Shown here: in pieces, positions 43,488 to 52,975 of the stretch
Position numbering within the stretch: the stretch's first letter is position 1
How the letters are laid out: each line of letters opens with the position of its first letter
Assembly (NCBI GenBank): GCA_934636465.1
Contig: CAKUAR010000002.1
Location: 62,001 to 126,000, forward strand
Source: an uncultured Muribaculaceae bacterium
GTDB taxonomy: Bacteria; Bacteroidota; Bacteroidia; Bacteroidales; Muribaculaceae
Direction: 5' to 3'
DNA: 64,000 nucleotides
Made by a program: the position numbers and the translations under genes
Notes under the pieces: model-generated
Database searches by the model: none
What the model was told of the DNA's origin: nothing
What the model saw: only the letters and a program-made list of their open reading frames with translations

Positions 43488-46400
43488 ATGAAACGAAATA
43501 AAATATTATCGATATTTCTGCTTTCTGCCATGGTTCTTGGCAGTTTCAGCACCTATGCCCAGGACAGCCGCAACCGCGCTGCCTCGACGGTGGTTGCCGA
43601 CGGATTGGCACAACTGCCAGCAAGCAATGTGACGGTTTTCAACCAGGTGATGGGTGAGATGGCGCGCACCGGCGCACAAGGCGTTGAGCAGATAGCCGGC
43701 ATGCTGACGCCTGCCGACAAGGGTAAAAACGCCAAATTTGAATATGCGCTTAACGGAATTGTGGATTTTGTGACACTGCCTGGCAATGAAAAACTCGCAA
43801 CTGATGTGCGCAAGGGTCTAATAGCAAGCCTTGATAAGGTGACAGACAATCCAAACAAGGCATTTTTGCTCACGCTGCTTGCAAACTGCGGCAAAAGTGA
43901 AGATGCCAAAGTGATGGCAAAATATATAACCGACGATTATTTGAGCAAATTTGCTGCACAAGGTCTTGCCAAGCTGCCAGATTGCGACAATGCGGTGCTT
44001 GAGCTGATGAAAGCCGGTTCTGCCCCAAAGGCACTGCTTGCTGATGTGGCTTATAAGCGCAAAATAAAAGCAGCCGAACCGATATTGTTGTCGTGGCTTG
44101 CGGCAGGCGGCGATGCGACAACACTTGCAGCCGTGCAAGGCGCACTGGGCGTGTGCGGCTCTGCCAAGTCGCTCAAAGCACTCGAAAAAGCAGCAAAGGC
44201 AGTTAAGTTTGCCGACGATGCAACTTCTGCCACCGACAGCTATTTGCAGTTGCTTGACAATTTGGGTAAAAGCAACGATGTGGTGAAAGCCGCCAAAGTG
44301 TTGCTCAAGGCTGACGTGGAGCCAGTGCAATGTGCCGGACTCAGACTGCTCATAAAGAATGATGCCGCAAATGCCTCAAAATATGTGACCGAAGCCCTCA
44401 AGAGCAACAACCGCGACTTCCGCAATGCTGCTTTGCGATATGGTGTGGATTATGCCGGCAAAGGCATTATAGATGCCGTGGCTGCAAAAGCTGGCGGACT
44501 TAGTGCTGATGCCTTGACCGATGTGGTCAGATGGCTTGGCAACAGCAAGGCTACCAATCAAATGAACATAGTGGAAAAAGCCATTGGCTCAAGCAATGAG
44601 GAGTTAGCACATGCAGGTATTGAGGCCGCTGGCAAGATAGGCGGTGATGCTGCGCTGCAAGTACTGATGACCGCACTGCAAGGCAATTACTCGGCGCAGG
44701 CTCAGTCGACATTGCTGTCGTTTAATGGCAACATAGGTAACGCTGTGGTCAAAGCACTTGACGGCGACGCCAATATGCAGGTGAAGGCTCTTGAACTGGC
44801 TTCGCAACGCCACATTCATGCAGCCTACGACAAGGTGATAAACCTGGTGTCGGCTGGCGATGCAACTGTAAGCGCAGCAGCCATACAGGCAATGAAAGGC
44901 GTGGCATCAAAAGACAATTTCGCCCAGCTTGGCACACTGCTCGAAAGCGCATCGACCGACAACGTGAAAGCTTTGCAATCAGCAATGAAGAATGCAATAG
45001 CAGCCGAGTCGCAAGACGAGCAATATGCCGTGGTGAACAATCAGTTGAAAAAATCTGCAAAACCGCAATTATATTATCCGCTGCTTGCACAGGTGGGCAA
45101 TGAGCCTGCACTCACCACTCTTGTGGCTGCCTATGGCAAAGCTGACACTCGCAGTGCCGCCCTTGACGCTCTGATGCAGGTCAACAACCAAGGCGCAATC
45201 AACCCTCTGTTTGACATTGCAGAGGCAGAGAGCGACTTGCGCTCTACCATATTGCCGCGCTATCTGCAACTCGTCAAGGGGTCAAACCTGAACGACGCGT
45301 TGCGCTATTTGTGCTATCGCCGTGCGCTTGACCTCAAACCAGAAGCTAAAATAGGCAACGCCTACATAAAGGCTCTGGGTGATGTGAGAACTTTGCAATC
45401 GCTCATGCTTGTGGGCAACTATCTTGGCAATGCCGAAACTGCTCTCACAGCAGCACAGGCAGTGCAGAGCATAGCTAAAAATCACGAATTGCTTGGCGGC
45501 GACGCTGTGAAACATGTGCTCGTGAAAGCGAAAGAAGTGTTTGCTGCACAAAGCGACGCTGACTCTGGCTATGCCGTGAACGAGCTGAATGGCTTGATTG
45601 CAAAAGTTAAAACCACAGGGTTCAAAAAACTTGTGAATAACGAGACTGCACGCAACCAGTTTGCCTTGCCGAGTAAATATGAAAATTTTGAAATGTGCTT
45701 CGACTGGCGTTCTGCCGATGAATCTACTCTGTGTCTGCGCTCCATGCCAGAAGTGACTATTAACGGCAATGACGGAGTTTCATTCATGTATGGCGACAAG
45801 AAGAACAAAGAAACTGTGAACACCGACGAGTGCTGGAACACGCTTTATGTGAAAGTGGTTAACGACCGCCTGAAAGTGGTGTCGAACGGCGTGATAATCG
45901 CAGAAAATGTCACTATGCTAAATAGCCCAAAAACAAAACAGGTGAACTTTAGCGGACTGATAAAACTCATTGGCAAAGACAGTGGACTTTTTGACATTCG
46001 TGACCTCTATATTAATGAACTTGCCACGACACCAGTGTTCAAGTTGAGCGCCGATGAGGTCAAACAGGGCTACGAGGTGCTGTTTGACGGACGCACGCTC
46101 GACAAGTGGCACGGCAACAAGACCAGCTATGTGCCCGAAGATGGAGCGATTGTGGTTTCGGCTCAATATGGCGGTGAGGGCAACCTATACACCAACAAGA
46201 AGTATAGCGACTTTGTGTTGCGTTTTGAGTTCTGCTTTGTGGAAGAAGGCGCAAACAACGGCATAGGCATACGCACCACTGAAGGCGTTGATGCGGCATA
46301 CGAAGGCATGGAAATACAGGTGCTTGACCACGATGCGCCAATCTATAAAGGACTGCACCCATATCAGCAGCACGGTTCGGTGTATGGCGTGGTGGTGCCA

Positions 46401-46691
46401 AAGCACGTGAATTTCACACAAAACAAATGGAATGTGGAAGAAATTGTGGCCAAGGGCGACAACATAAAAGTAACTGTGAACGGCGAGGTAATCACCGACT
46501 GCAACATTCGTGAGGCATGCAAGGGTCACAATGTGGCTCCTGACGGCTCTAAAAACAACCCATACACCATTGACCACCGCAATCACCCAGGTTTGTTCAA
46601 CAAGGACGGACTGGTGTGCTTCTGCGGTCATGGTCCAGGAGTGAAGTTCCGCAATGTGCGCATACTTGATTTGAGCAAAAACAAGAAATGA
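43488..46691 (+). CDS. HEAT-repeat protein with C-terminal DUF1080 (3-keto-disaccharide hydrolase-like)
   Basis: A 1067-residue protein with signal peptide MKRNKILSIFLLSAMVLGSF. The start at 43488 is chosen over the in-frame 43446 one, which lies inside the previous gene's end. About 700 residues are alpha-helical HEAT-like repeats rich in Ala and Lys. A second beta domain follows, and residues from about 860 form DUF1080: VLFDGRTLDKWHG, LRFEFCFVEEGANNGIGIRT, EMEIQVLDHD-like GMEIQVLDHD, GHGPGVKFRNVRI. DUF1080 enzymes cleave 3-keto-glycosides. The large repeat domain may dock the enzyme to partners or glycan. Confidence 0.87.
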   Translation: MKRNKILSIFLLSAMVLGSFSTYAQDSRNRAASTVVADGLAQLPASNVTVFNQVMGEMARTGAQGVEQIAGMLTPADKGKNAKFEYALNGIVDFVTLPGNEKLATDVRKGLIASLDKVTDNPNKAFLLTLLANCGKSEDAKVMAKYITDDYLSKFAAQGLAKLPDCDNAVLELMKAGSAPKALLADVAYKRKIKAAEPILLSWLAAGGDATTLAAVQGALGVCGSAKSLKALEKAAKAVKFADDATSATDSYLQLLDNLGKSNDVVKAAKVLLKADVEPVQCAGLRLLIKNDAANASKYVTEALKSNNRDFRNAALRYGVDYAGKGIIDAVAAKAGGLSADALTDVVRWLGNSKATNQMNIVEKAIGSSNEELAHAGIEAAGKIGGDAALQVLMTALQGNYSAQAQSTLLSFNGNIGNAVVKALDGDANMQVKALELASQRHIHAAYDKVINLVSAGDATVSAAAIQAMKGVASKDNFAQLGTLLESASTDNVKALQSAMKNAIAAESQDEQYAVVNNQLKKSAKPQLYYPLLAQVGNEPALTTLVAAYGKADTRSAALDALMQVNNQGAINPLFDIAEAESDLRSTILPRYLQLVKGSNLNDALRYLCYRRALDLKPEAKIGNAYIKALGDVRTLQSLMLVGNYLGNAETALTAAQAVQSIAKNHELLGGDAVKHVLVKAKEVFAAQSDADSGYAVNELNGLIAKVKTTGFKKLVNNETARNQFALPSKYENFEMCFDWRSADESTLCLRSMPEVTINGNDGVSFMYGDKKNKETVNTDECWNTLYVKVVNDRLKVVSNGVIIAENVTMLNSPKTKQVNFSGLIKLIGKDSGLFDIRDLYINELATTPVFKLSADEVKQGYEVLFDGRTLDKWHGNKTSYVPEDGAIVVSAQYGGEGNLYTNKKYSDFVLRFEFCFVEEGANNGIGIRTTEGVDAAYEGMEIQVLDHDAPIYKGLHPYQQHGSVYGVVVPKHVNFTQNKWNVEEIVAKGDNIKVTVNGEVITDCNIREACKGHNVAPDGSKNNPYTIDHRNHPGLFNKDGLVCFCGHGPGVKFRNVRILDLSKNKK

Positions 46692-46734
46692 TAAATAAAA
46701 TCCTCTGCTTCACGTTTTTGGTAAACATTTGAAA

Positions 46735-47988
46735 GTGAAAATAGAAAACAATATAGTGCGAGAACCGGTTTCGATAGTTGCTATCGGAGCCGGTAATCGC
46801 ATGAATACTTATCTGCACTATGTGCAGCAGCACCGGTCAACCGTGTCGCTGGCTGCCGTGGTGGAACCTGACGACATAAGGCGCGATGCGGTGGCACAAA
46901 AATTCGGCTTGCCGGCCGACAGGTGCTTCAAGTCGGCTGACGATTATTTCCGCAATCCGGTGAGTGGCGTTAATGCCGCATTTGTGTGCACACCAGAAGA
47001 CAAGCATGTGAAGCCCACGCTGCAGGCAATAGCAGTCGGCTATCATGTGCTGCTTGAGAAGCCCATAGCTCAAACTGTGGCTGAGTGTGAGCGTATAGCC
47101 GATGCCGCACGCCGAGCCGGAGTGGTGGTGGGCGTGTGCCATGTGATGCGCTACCACCCCTATTTCATGAAAATAAAGGAAATAGTGGATTCTGGAGAGC
47201 TTGGCAAAATCATATCGGTGGAGCACAGCACAGGCGTGGGTATTGACCGCTTTGCACATGGTTTTGTGCGTGGGTGTTGGCGCAACTCCGAGGTTACAAA
47301 TCCGCTGATTTTGGCAAAATGCTGTCATGATGTGGATTTCTTGCTTTGGCTCGTTGGCGGCAAGTGTCAGCGAGTTAGCTCCATGGGGTCGCTGCGATGG
47401 TTCAAGGCGGAAAACGCGCCGAAAGGGTCGGCCGCGCGCTGTGTAGATTGCAAAGTGGAGGACAAATGCCCATTCTCGGCGATTGACCTCTATAAGCGTA
47501 GGCATGAGTGGATAAGAAACTTTGATGTGCCGCAAGGGCAGACCATAGACGGCGTGATAGACTGGCAACTGCGAGAAGGACCATTCGGGCGATGCGTGTA
47601 TCACTGCGACAACAATGTGGCCGATAACCAAACGCTGATAATGCAGCAGTCAACTGGCGTGGACATGACCATGACCATCAACGTGTTTACTTGCAAAGAC
47701 GACCGCTTCACGCGCATCAACTTGACCGAGGGCGAGATTGTGGGTGATGAACGGACTCTGACCATAAGCCATTTTCGCAGTCGCACGAGTCGCACCATTG
47801 ACTTTAGCGAGGTGATGAAGCAGCCATTTCATGCAGGCTCTGACTTGAGTCTTGTGGAGGCGTTTGTCAACACCATAACAGGCAAGCAAGGTGGGCTTGT
47901 GTCAACGATAGATGCAAGCATAGAGAGCCACCGTATATGTCTGGAAGCCGAGCGCAGCCGCCTCACTGGCGTTACGGTGGAACTTTAA
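46735..47988 (+). CDS. Gfo/Idh/MocA-family oxidoreductase, cytoplasmic
   Basis: About 417 residues. No ATG fits: the start is GTG at 46735 or the TTG at 46729, and the Rossmann core REPVSIVAIGAGNRMNTYL follows. The catalytic EKP motif is in HVLLEKPIAQTV. Instead of a signal peptide it begins directly with the nucleotide-binding fold, so it acts in the cytoplasm, unlike the exported paralogue two genes upstream. A Cys cluster (CVDCKVEDKCPF) in the middle may bind metal. Same strand, 43 nt after the DUF1080 gene, likely one operon. Confidence 0.82.
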   Translation: MKIENNIVREPVSIVAIGAGNRMNTYLHYVQQHRSTVSLAAVVEPDDIRRDAVAQKFGLPADRCFKSADDYFRNPVSGVNAAFVCTPEDKHVKPTLQAIAVGYHVLLEKPIAQTVAECERIADAARRAGVVVGVCHVMRYHPYFMKIKEIVDSGELGKIISVEHSTGVGIDRFAHGFVRGCWRNSEVTNPLILAKCCHDVDFLLWLVGGKCQRVSSMGSLRWFKAENAPKGSAARCVDCKVEDKCPFSAIDLYKRRHEWIRNFDVPQGQTIDGVIDWQLREGPFGRCVYHCDNNVADNQTLIMQQSTGVDMTMTINVFTCKDDRFTRINLTEGEIVGDERTLTISHFRSRTSRTIDFSEVMKQPFHAGSDLSLVEAFVNTITGKQGGLVSTIDASIESHRICLEAERSRLTGVTVEL

Positions 47989-48067
47989 TTTGCGGTGATG
48001 CGGCTCATGGCAGTTGCGTTGCGAAAAAGATTTGTGGCAAATTTAACCAAAAATCTTGTTGGCGCAT

Positions 48068-48075
48068 TATCTTTG
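48068..48075 (+). promoter_or_regulatory. Possible -7 promoter box
   Basis: TATCTTTG fits the Bacteroidales -7 pattern 26 nt before the lipoprotein ATG; no TTTG lies 19-21 nt upstream, so it is only weakly supported. Confidence 0.35.
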
Positions 48076-48100
48076 CAGTGTTCTAAAAAAAAGCGAAAAG

Positions 48101-48973
48101 ATGAGAAGCAGGCAATTTAATGCAATATTGACGCTGCTGGCGGTAGGCACTGTGCTTGTGTGCTCTTGCTCCACGCAGCACGAGCGTGCCGTGACTGTTG
48201 AGGCCGGTCAGCTGTGGCAAAACGGAGAGGCACTATATCAGGTGGAAGACTCTGGTTCGGTTTGGAATTTGTATGGCGGCACTTTGCACGAGGGTGGCTT
48301 TGAAATGAAACTGCCAAAATCGGGCGAGTGGCAACTTGTGACAACCGCAGGCAAGACGGCGCTGGTGCTGAAAGAGAATGGCAAGTCGACCGATGTGTTG
48401 CTGCTCGTTGACGGCAAGCGATGCACCGCGCGCGACTCCATGTATGCTTGTGTGACGACAGCGCTCGACAGCGCACAATCCCACGGCATCAAGGCACTGC
48501 TGCGAGGCACATACAGGGCTGAGGACGGCCAGACATGGCATTTTGCTGACAGCACTGTCACTATAGGCAAGACGAAGAAGACATATCATCTGGGCAAGTC
48601 GCTTGACATGTATGACCGCGTGACAACAATTGACGGCGACACCACGGCATTTGCCTACACGTTTAACAGCCCAAGACACATGAAACTTGTGCCGGCACGT
48701 TACTCCGACGACCCTGGCGCATATAGCTATTTCCTTGATGACGAGAACGGCACACTGCTGACATCGACGCAAAAAGACCGTTTTGCAAAGATGCTTGATG
48801 AGCAGCTCGTGCCACAATACTGGGTGAGATATATGATTAGCGGTTTCAGTCATGGGCAACGAGTGGCATTTCTGAACTCGCTGAAAGCAAAAAGCGGCAA
48901 TAACACTACGCTTAAAACCAATATAGAGATACTTGAGGCGGCAATCAAGGCTGTTGAGCGTGAGGAGTCGTAA
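48101..48973 (+). CDS. Lipoprotein of unknown function
   Basis: A 290-residue protein from the ATG at 48101; its signal peptide MRSRQFNAILTLLAVGTVLV ends in a CSCS lipobox region, so it should be lipid-anchored. The mature part has GGTLHEGGFEMKLPKSG, a DUF-like beta-rich domain, and a C-terminal helical part ending AAIKAVEREES. Followed after 31 nt by the glutaredoxin-like gene. No family recognised. Confidence 0.65.
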   Translation: MRSRQFNAILTLLAVGTVLVCSCSTQHERAVTVEAGQLWQNGEALYQVEDSGSVWNLYGGTLHEGGFEMKLPKSGEWQLVTTAGKTALVLKENGKSTDVLLLVDGKRCTARDSMYACVTTALDSAQSHGIKALLRGTYRAEDGQTWHFADSTVTIGKTKKTYHLGKSLDMYDRVTTIDGDTTAFAYTFNSPRHMKLVPARYSDDPGAYSYFLDDENGTLLTSTQKDRFAKMLDEQLVPQYWVRYMISGFSHGQRVAFLNSLKAKSGNNTTLKTNIEILEAAIKAVEREES

Positions 48974-49004
48974 ATGAGTAAATAGTCTATTAAAAACACA
49001 AGTT

Positions 49005-49301
49005 ATGATAAGGATTTATGGAATGTCAACTTGCCCTGACTGCACGTTTGTGGAAAAGCAAGTGAAGGGCGACAAACGTTTTGAAATTGTTGACATAGGC
49101 AGCCATGTGCGTCACTTGAAGGAATTTTTGAGATTGCGCGACACCAGTCCACTTTTCGACGAGGCCAGAGCCAACGGCTCTGTGGGAATACCCTGCTTTG
49201 TGCTTGACGACGGCACGGTTACGTTGTCGCCCGAAGAAGTGGGGCTTAAATCGCGAGTGCCCGAAGGCTCTTACTGCAGCATAGACGGCAAAGGTTGCTA
49301 A
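49005..49301 (+). CDS. Glutaredoxin-like protein
   Basis: A 98-residue thioredoxin-fold protein with an N-terminal CPDC active site (MIRIYGMSTCPDCTFVEKQV) and a cis-Pro region SVGIPCFVLDDG. It should reduce disulfides or act as a glutaredoxin-type redox partner in the cytoplasm. It may share a transcript with the VanX-like gene, whose ATG lies 5 nt after its stop. Confidence 0.8.
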   Translation: MIRIYGMSTCPDCTFVEKQVKGDKRFEIVDIGSHVRHLKEFLRLRDTSPLFDEARANGSVGIPCFVLDDGTVTLSPEEVGLKSRVPEGSYCSIDGKGC

Positions 49302-49306
49302 AACAC

Positions 49307-50032
49307 ATGAGAATGAATTTGACAAGAAATGTGGTGCGTTGCGTGTTGGCAACGATGCTATGCGTGGCCATGGGCTGTGGTGTGGCCGACGCAAAAGGCG
49401 GTGTTAAGTCAGATGACAACTCCGACTTTGTGTCGCTGTCGGAATATATTCCCGATGTGATGCTTGACGTAAGATATTACAGCACATATAACTTTGTGGG
49501 ACGGCGCATTAATGGCTACGAAGAGCCTTGCGCGTTGTTGACAAAAAAGGCTGCACAGGCGCTGAAGGCTGTAAGCGATGAGGTGACAGGCATGGGCTAT
49601 AGGCTGAAAATATATGACTCCTACCGCCCACAAAAGGCTGTTGACCACTTTGTGAAATGGGGCAAAAATTTGGGTGACACCATAATGAAGTCTTATTTTT
49701 ATCCGGAGCGGCCAAAGAAAGTACTGTTTGCAGAGGGCTACATAGCCCATCGCTCTGGTCACAGCCGTGGGAGCACGGTTGACCTCACGCTGTGGGATAT
49801 GCGCACTGGGCGCGACCTCGACATGGGCGGAACGTTTGACTATTTTGGAAAACGCTCGCATCCTGATTTTGCCGATGTGACACCAGAGCAGCTTGCAAAC
49901 CGCAACCTGCTGCGCAATGTGATGATGAAGCATGGCTTCGTGCCGCTCGACACAGAGTGGTGGCACTTCACACTGAAAAATGAGCCATACCCCAGCACCT
50001 ATTTCACGTTTCCTGTGCGTTGGCCAAAATGA
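49307..50032 (+). CDS. ddpX: D-alanyl-D-alanine dipeptidase (VanX/DdpX family)
   Basis: A 241-residue zinc dipeptidase with a signal peptide ending near GCGVADA. The VanX-type active site is complete: His152 and Asp159 in SGHSRGSTVD and Glu217-x-x-His220 in EWWH, with Arg in YDSYRPQ. It cleaves D-Ala-D-Ala, recycling peptidoglycan material. This is a housekeeping location with no van ligase, regulators or other resistance genes nearby, so glycopeptide resistance should not be inferred. Confidence 0.87.
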   Translation: MRMNLTRNVVRCVLATMLCVAMGCGVADAKGGVKSDDNSDFVSLSEYIPDVMLDVRYYSTYNFVGRRINGYEEPCALLTKKAAQALKAVSDEVTGMGYRLKIYDSYRPQKAVDHFVKWGKNLGDTIMKSYFYPERPKKVLFAEGYIAHRSGHSRGSTVDLTLWDMRTGRDLDMGGTFDYFGKRSHPDFADVTPEQLANRNLLRNVMMKHGFVPLDTEWWHFTLKNEPYPSTYFTFPVRWPK

Positions 50033-50106
50033 GGCAGCCCGGTGTCACGACCACTATTGTGAGGTGACTGATTATATGAATGGCAAGAGGCGGAGGTGTT
50101 GTAGTG

Positions 50107-50137
50107 TTTCTTATCTGAATGTTTTTCTGTAACTTTG
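50107..50137 (+). promoter_or_regulatory. Bacteroidales-type promoter of ychF
   Basis: TTTC at 50107-50110 and TAACTTTG at 50130-50137 are 19 nt apart; the -33 box has one mismatch. The start would be about 28 nt before the ATG. Confidence 0.6.
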
Positions 50138-50171
50138 CGTGAATTTTAGGACAATAAAAAATCTTTGATAT

Positions 50172-51272
50172 ATGGCACTTCAATGCGGCATAGTGGGACT
50201 CCCTAACGTGGGCAAGTCCACTTTGTTTAATTGCCTGTCGAATGCTAAGGCACAGGCTGCGAATTTTCCTTTTTGTACGATAGAACCTAATGTGGGCGTG
50301 ATAACCGTGCCCGATGAACGACTTAACAAACTTGCCGAGCTTGTTCACCCGGAGCGCATAGTGCCTACCACGGTGGAAATTGTGGATATTGCCGGACTTG
50401 TGAAAGGCGCTTCAAAGGGAGAGGGTCTTGGTAACAAGTTTTTGGCAAACATTCGTGAGACTGACGCTATAATACATGTGTTGAGGTGCTTTGACGACTG
50501 CAATGTGACACACGTTGACGGTTCGGTTGACCCAGTGCGTGACAAGGAGGTGATTGACACTGAGCTTCAGTTGCGCGATTTGGAGACCATAGAGAGCCGC
50601 ATAAGCCGTGTACAGAAACAAGCACAGGCTGGCGACCGTGATGCCAAAATGCAGTGCGAAGTGATGAAACGCTATGAGGAGGCGCTGTCGGAAGGCAAAA
50701 ATGCACGCCAAGTGGAGCTTGCAAGCAAGGAGGAGGAACGCATAGCGCGCGAATTGTTCTTGCTGACCAATAAGCCTGTGTTGTATGTGTGCAACGTTGA
50801 CGACGTGAGCGCTGCCGCTGGCAATGCCTACGTAGATGCAGTGCGTGAGGCAATAAAGGACGAAAATGCCCAGATGCTTGTGATTGCAGCTCAAACGGAG
50901 AGTGAGATTGCCGAACTTGACACATACGAGGAGCGGCAAATGTTTTTGCAGGAGATTGGCTTGCAGGAGAGTGGTGTGAACCGCTTGATTAAGTCTGCCT
51001 ACGCATTGCTCAACTTGCAGACATTCCTCACCGCCGGACCAAAGGAAGTGAGGGCATGGACATTCCACAAGGGTGACAAGGCTCCACAGTGTGCCGGCGT
51101 GATTCACAGCGACTTTGAACGCGGATTTATTCGTGCCGAGATTATAAAATATGACGACTACATAGCCTATGGCAGCGAGGCGGCAGTGAAAGAGGCCGGA
51201 AAGATGCACATAGAGGGCAAGGAATATGTGGTGCAAGACGGCGACATAGTGGTGTTCCGCTTCAATGTGTAA
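50172..51272 (+). CDS. ychF: Redox-regulated ATPase YchF
   Basis: A 366-residue Obg-family protein of normal length. It has G1 [10 protein letters not shown]3 [14 protein letters not shown], and the YchF-specific [11 protein letters not shown] at G4, which favours ATP over GTP, then a coiled-coil insertion and the C-terminal TGS domain ([12 protein letters not shown] ... IVVFRFNV). YchF binds ribosomes and is linked to stress responses. Confidence 0.96.
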   Translation: MALQCGIVGLPNVGKSTLFNCLSNAKAQAANFPFCTIEPNVGVITVPDERLNKLAELVHPERIVPTTVEIVDIAGLVKGASKGEGLGNKFLANIRETDAIIHVLRCFDDCNVTHVDGSVDPVRDKEVIDTELQLRDLETIESRISRVQKQAQAGDRDAKMQCEVMKRYEEALSEGKNARQVELASKEEERIARELFLLTNKPVLYVCNVDDVSAAAGNAYVDAVREAIKDENAQMLVIAAQTESEIAELDTYEERQMFLQEIGLQESGVNRLIKSAYALLNLQTFLTAGPKEVRAWTFHKGDKAPQCAGVIHSDFERGFIRAEIIKYDDYIAYGSEAAVKEAGKMHIEGKEYVVQDGDIVVFRFNV

Positions 51273-51305
51273 TCCGGAAAAACTAATAACAAAATATAGT
51301 TTGTC

Positions 51306-52949
51306 ATGACGAGATTTCTCGCTGTGGTGGTGCTTGCGATGTGCGTGTTGCTGTCGCAAGGCACTGTGCGTGTGCTTAACTTCAAAAAATCGGGTCAAGA
51401 TGTGACTGCCGCATGGCAACGCGCGGCAGCCGGCCTTACGGAGCGCGACACGGTGAAGGTGAATTTTGGGGCTGGCACATATTATTTGAGCGGCACTGTG
51501 GAAATGCTGTGCAACTTGACCATGACAGGAAAAGGCTCTGCAAAAACCACACTGAAATGTCGTGTCAACAGCCGTTTTTCTGACGACTGTTTCATAAAGG
51601 CTGCCGGACACTTCGGGCGCACGATAGCCGTGGGGGTGACAAACATGGGCATTGACCTTGAGAAACATAAGGGAATGGCCTGGGACGTGAACAGCGCGAA
51701 ATATTTGCTGAAAATCTATCATGCCGACCGTGTTGACATCAAATCGGTGTCGAGCTACATAGACAATGCTGTGTGCACGAATCTAAACATGCGTTGTTGC
51801 AATAATGTGACAGTGACCAGCTGCAGCTTGATAAACTACAACAACAATCATGATGGCGGAATCCTGTGGCTCTCTGGAAACACCGAGAACGTGCTTGTGT
51901 CGAATAATGAATTCAAAAAGCAGGGAAATGATGAAGTGGTAGGATTCTATGGAACTGGAAACAACGCATGGAGTGCCGGCACAAATGCAACATCGGCTTA
52001 TAAGCGCAACATAAAAGTTTGTGATAACAAATTGTGGCTTTCTGGTGCAGCTGGCCAGCCATTGACCATGGCATTCTCGATGTTTAATGTAGAGGGGCAG
52101 AAGAGCAGCAATGTTGCTGCTGATGTGCGCGATGTGACGTTCTCGGGCAATGATATAACTGTGGCTGGCGACGTGCGCTGCATTTTTGCTTTTCAAAAAG
52201 AGAAAAACACTACTGGCCAAAATATAAGGTACATAAACAACACCGTGAGGTGTTTGGCAGAGTCGTCTGTAAAAGGGTCGGCGAGGTCAATTTTTAGAAT
52301 TGTGGATCACTCTGAGACAAAAGAATCATTTGTGATAAGCGGCAATGTGATAGATAGCAAGGCTAATGTGTTGGGGGCTGACGGCTATAATTATTATAAT
52401 TTGCTTGACATAGATGGTGCTACTGTGGAGTTTGATGGCAACAACGTGTCCTCCACCAAAGATGCTGCCAATAAGCAAAGTGGCATGGTGGGAATGTATG
52501 TTAACAATGCCGGAGGCAAAGTGAATATGAGAAACAATGTGCTGAAAGGGCTGTGTGTGCTGGCAAGTTTGTCGGTTACAAAGGGAATCATACAGCGTAT
52601 GGAGATAAATGCTTCTGGTAATCGGTTTGAGGGAGGAACTACGATATTCTGCAATAACCTTGACCGTCTTGACTTGAATTTCTCAAACAACGAATTCTTG
52701 AGTACGAGTTGGGAATATTTCTTGCAGGAGTTTGCAAAGACAGGAACACTTGTTTTTAGAAACAATGTCGTGACTGCAAATAAAGGCGGCGGCAGCCTCT
52801 TAGCTCACTATTCCAATGTTCCAACCAAGAATATGCGTTTCGAGCGTCTGGAGGTGTGCAACAATAAGTTTTATGGCATACGAGGCTCGGAGTTGCTGAA
52901 TAACATAACTAACGTGAAGCGTCGGGTGGTGTCGGGCAACACGTTCTGA
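51306..52949 (+). CDS. Secreted parallel beta-helix repeat protein
   Basis: A 547-residue protein with signal peptide MTRFLAVVVLAMCVLLSQGT. Many Asn-rich turns typical of right-handed beta-helix repeats are visible (VTVTSCSLINYNNNHDGG, VLVSNNEFKKQGND, VSGNVIDSK, ASGNRFEGG). Folds like this are found in pectate lyases and other polysaccharide-active enzymes; no catalytic set is assigned. 33 nt behind ychF on the same strand and followed by the convergent exopolysaccharide operon, so it may act on that polymer. Confidence 0.72.
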   Translation: MTRFLAVVVLAMCVLLSQGTVRVLNFKKSGQDVTAAWQRAAAGLTERDTVKVNFGAGTYYLSGTVEMLCNLTMTGKGSAKTTLKCRVNSRFSDDCFIKAAGHFGRTIAVGVTNMGIDLEKHKGMAWDVNSAKYLLKIYHADRVDIKSVSSYIDNAVCTNLNMRCCNNVTVTSCSLINYNNNHDGGILWLSGNTENVLVSNNEFKKQGNDEVVGFYGTGNNAWSAGTNATSAYKRNIKVCDNKLWLSGAAGQPLTMAFSMFNVEGQKSSNVAADVRDVTFSGNDITVAGDVRCIFAFQKEKNTTGQNIRYINNTVRCLAESSVKGSARSIFRIVDHSETKESFVISGNVIDSKANVLGADGYNYYNLLDIDGATVEFDGNNVSSTKDAANKQSGMVGMYVNNAGGKVNMRNNVLKGLCVLASLSVTKGIIQRMEINASGNRFEGGTTIFCNNLDRLDLNFSNNEFLSTSWEYFLQEFAKTGTLVFRNNVVTANKGGGSLLAHYSNVPTKNMRFERLEVCNNKFYGIRGSELLNNITNVKRRVVSGNTF

Positions 52950-52975
52950 CGGCATGACACTGCCACTGTGGTTGC

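Noticed and set aside
49307..50032. VanX homologue as evidence of vancomycin resistance
   Set aside because: No D-Ala-D-Lac ligase, dehydrogenase or VanRS-type regulators nearby. A lone dipeptidase fits cell-wall recycling.
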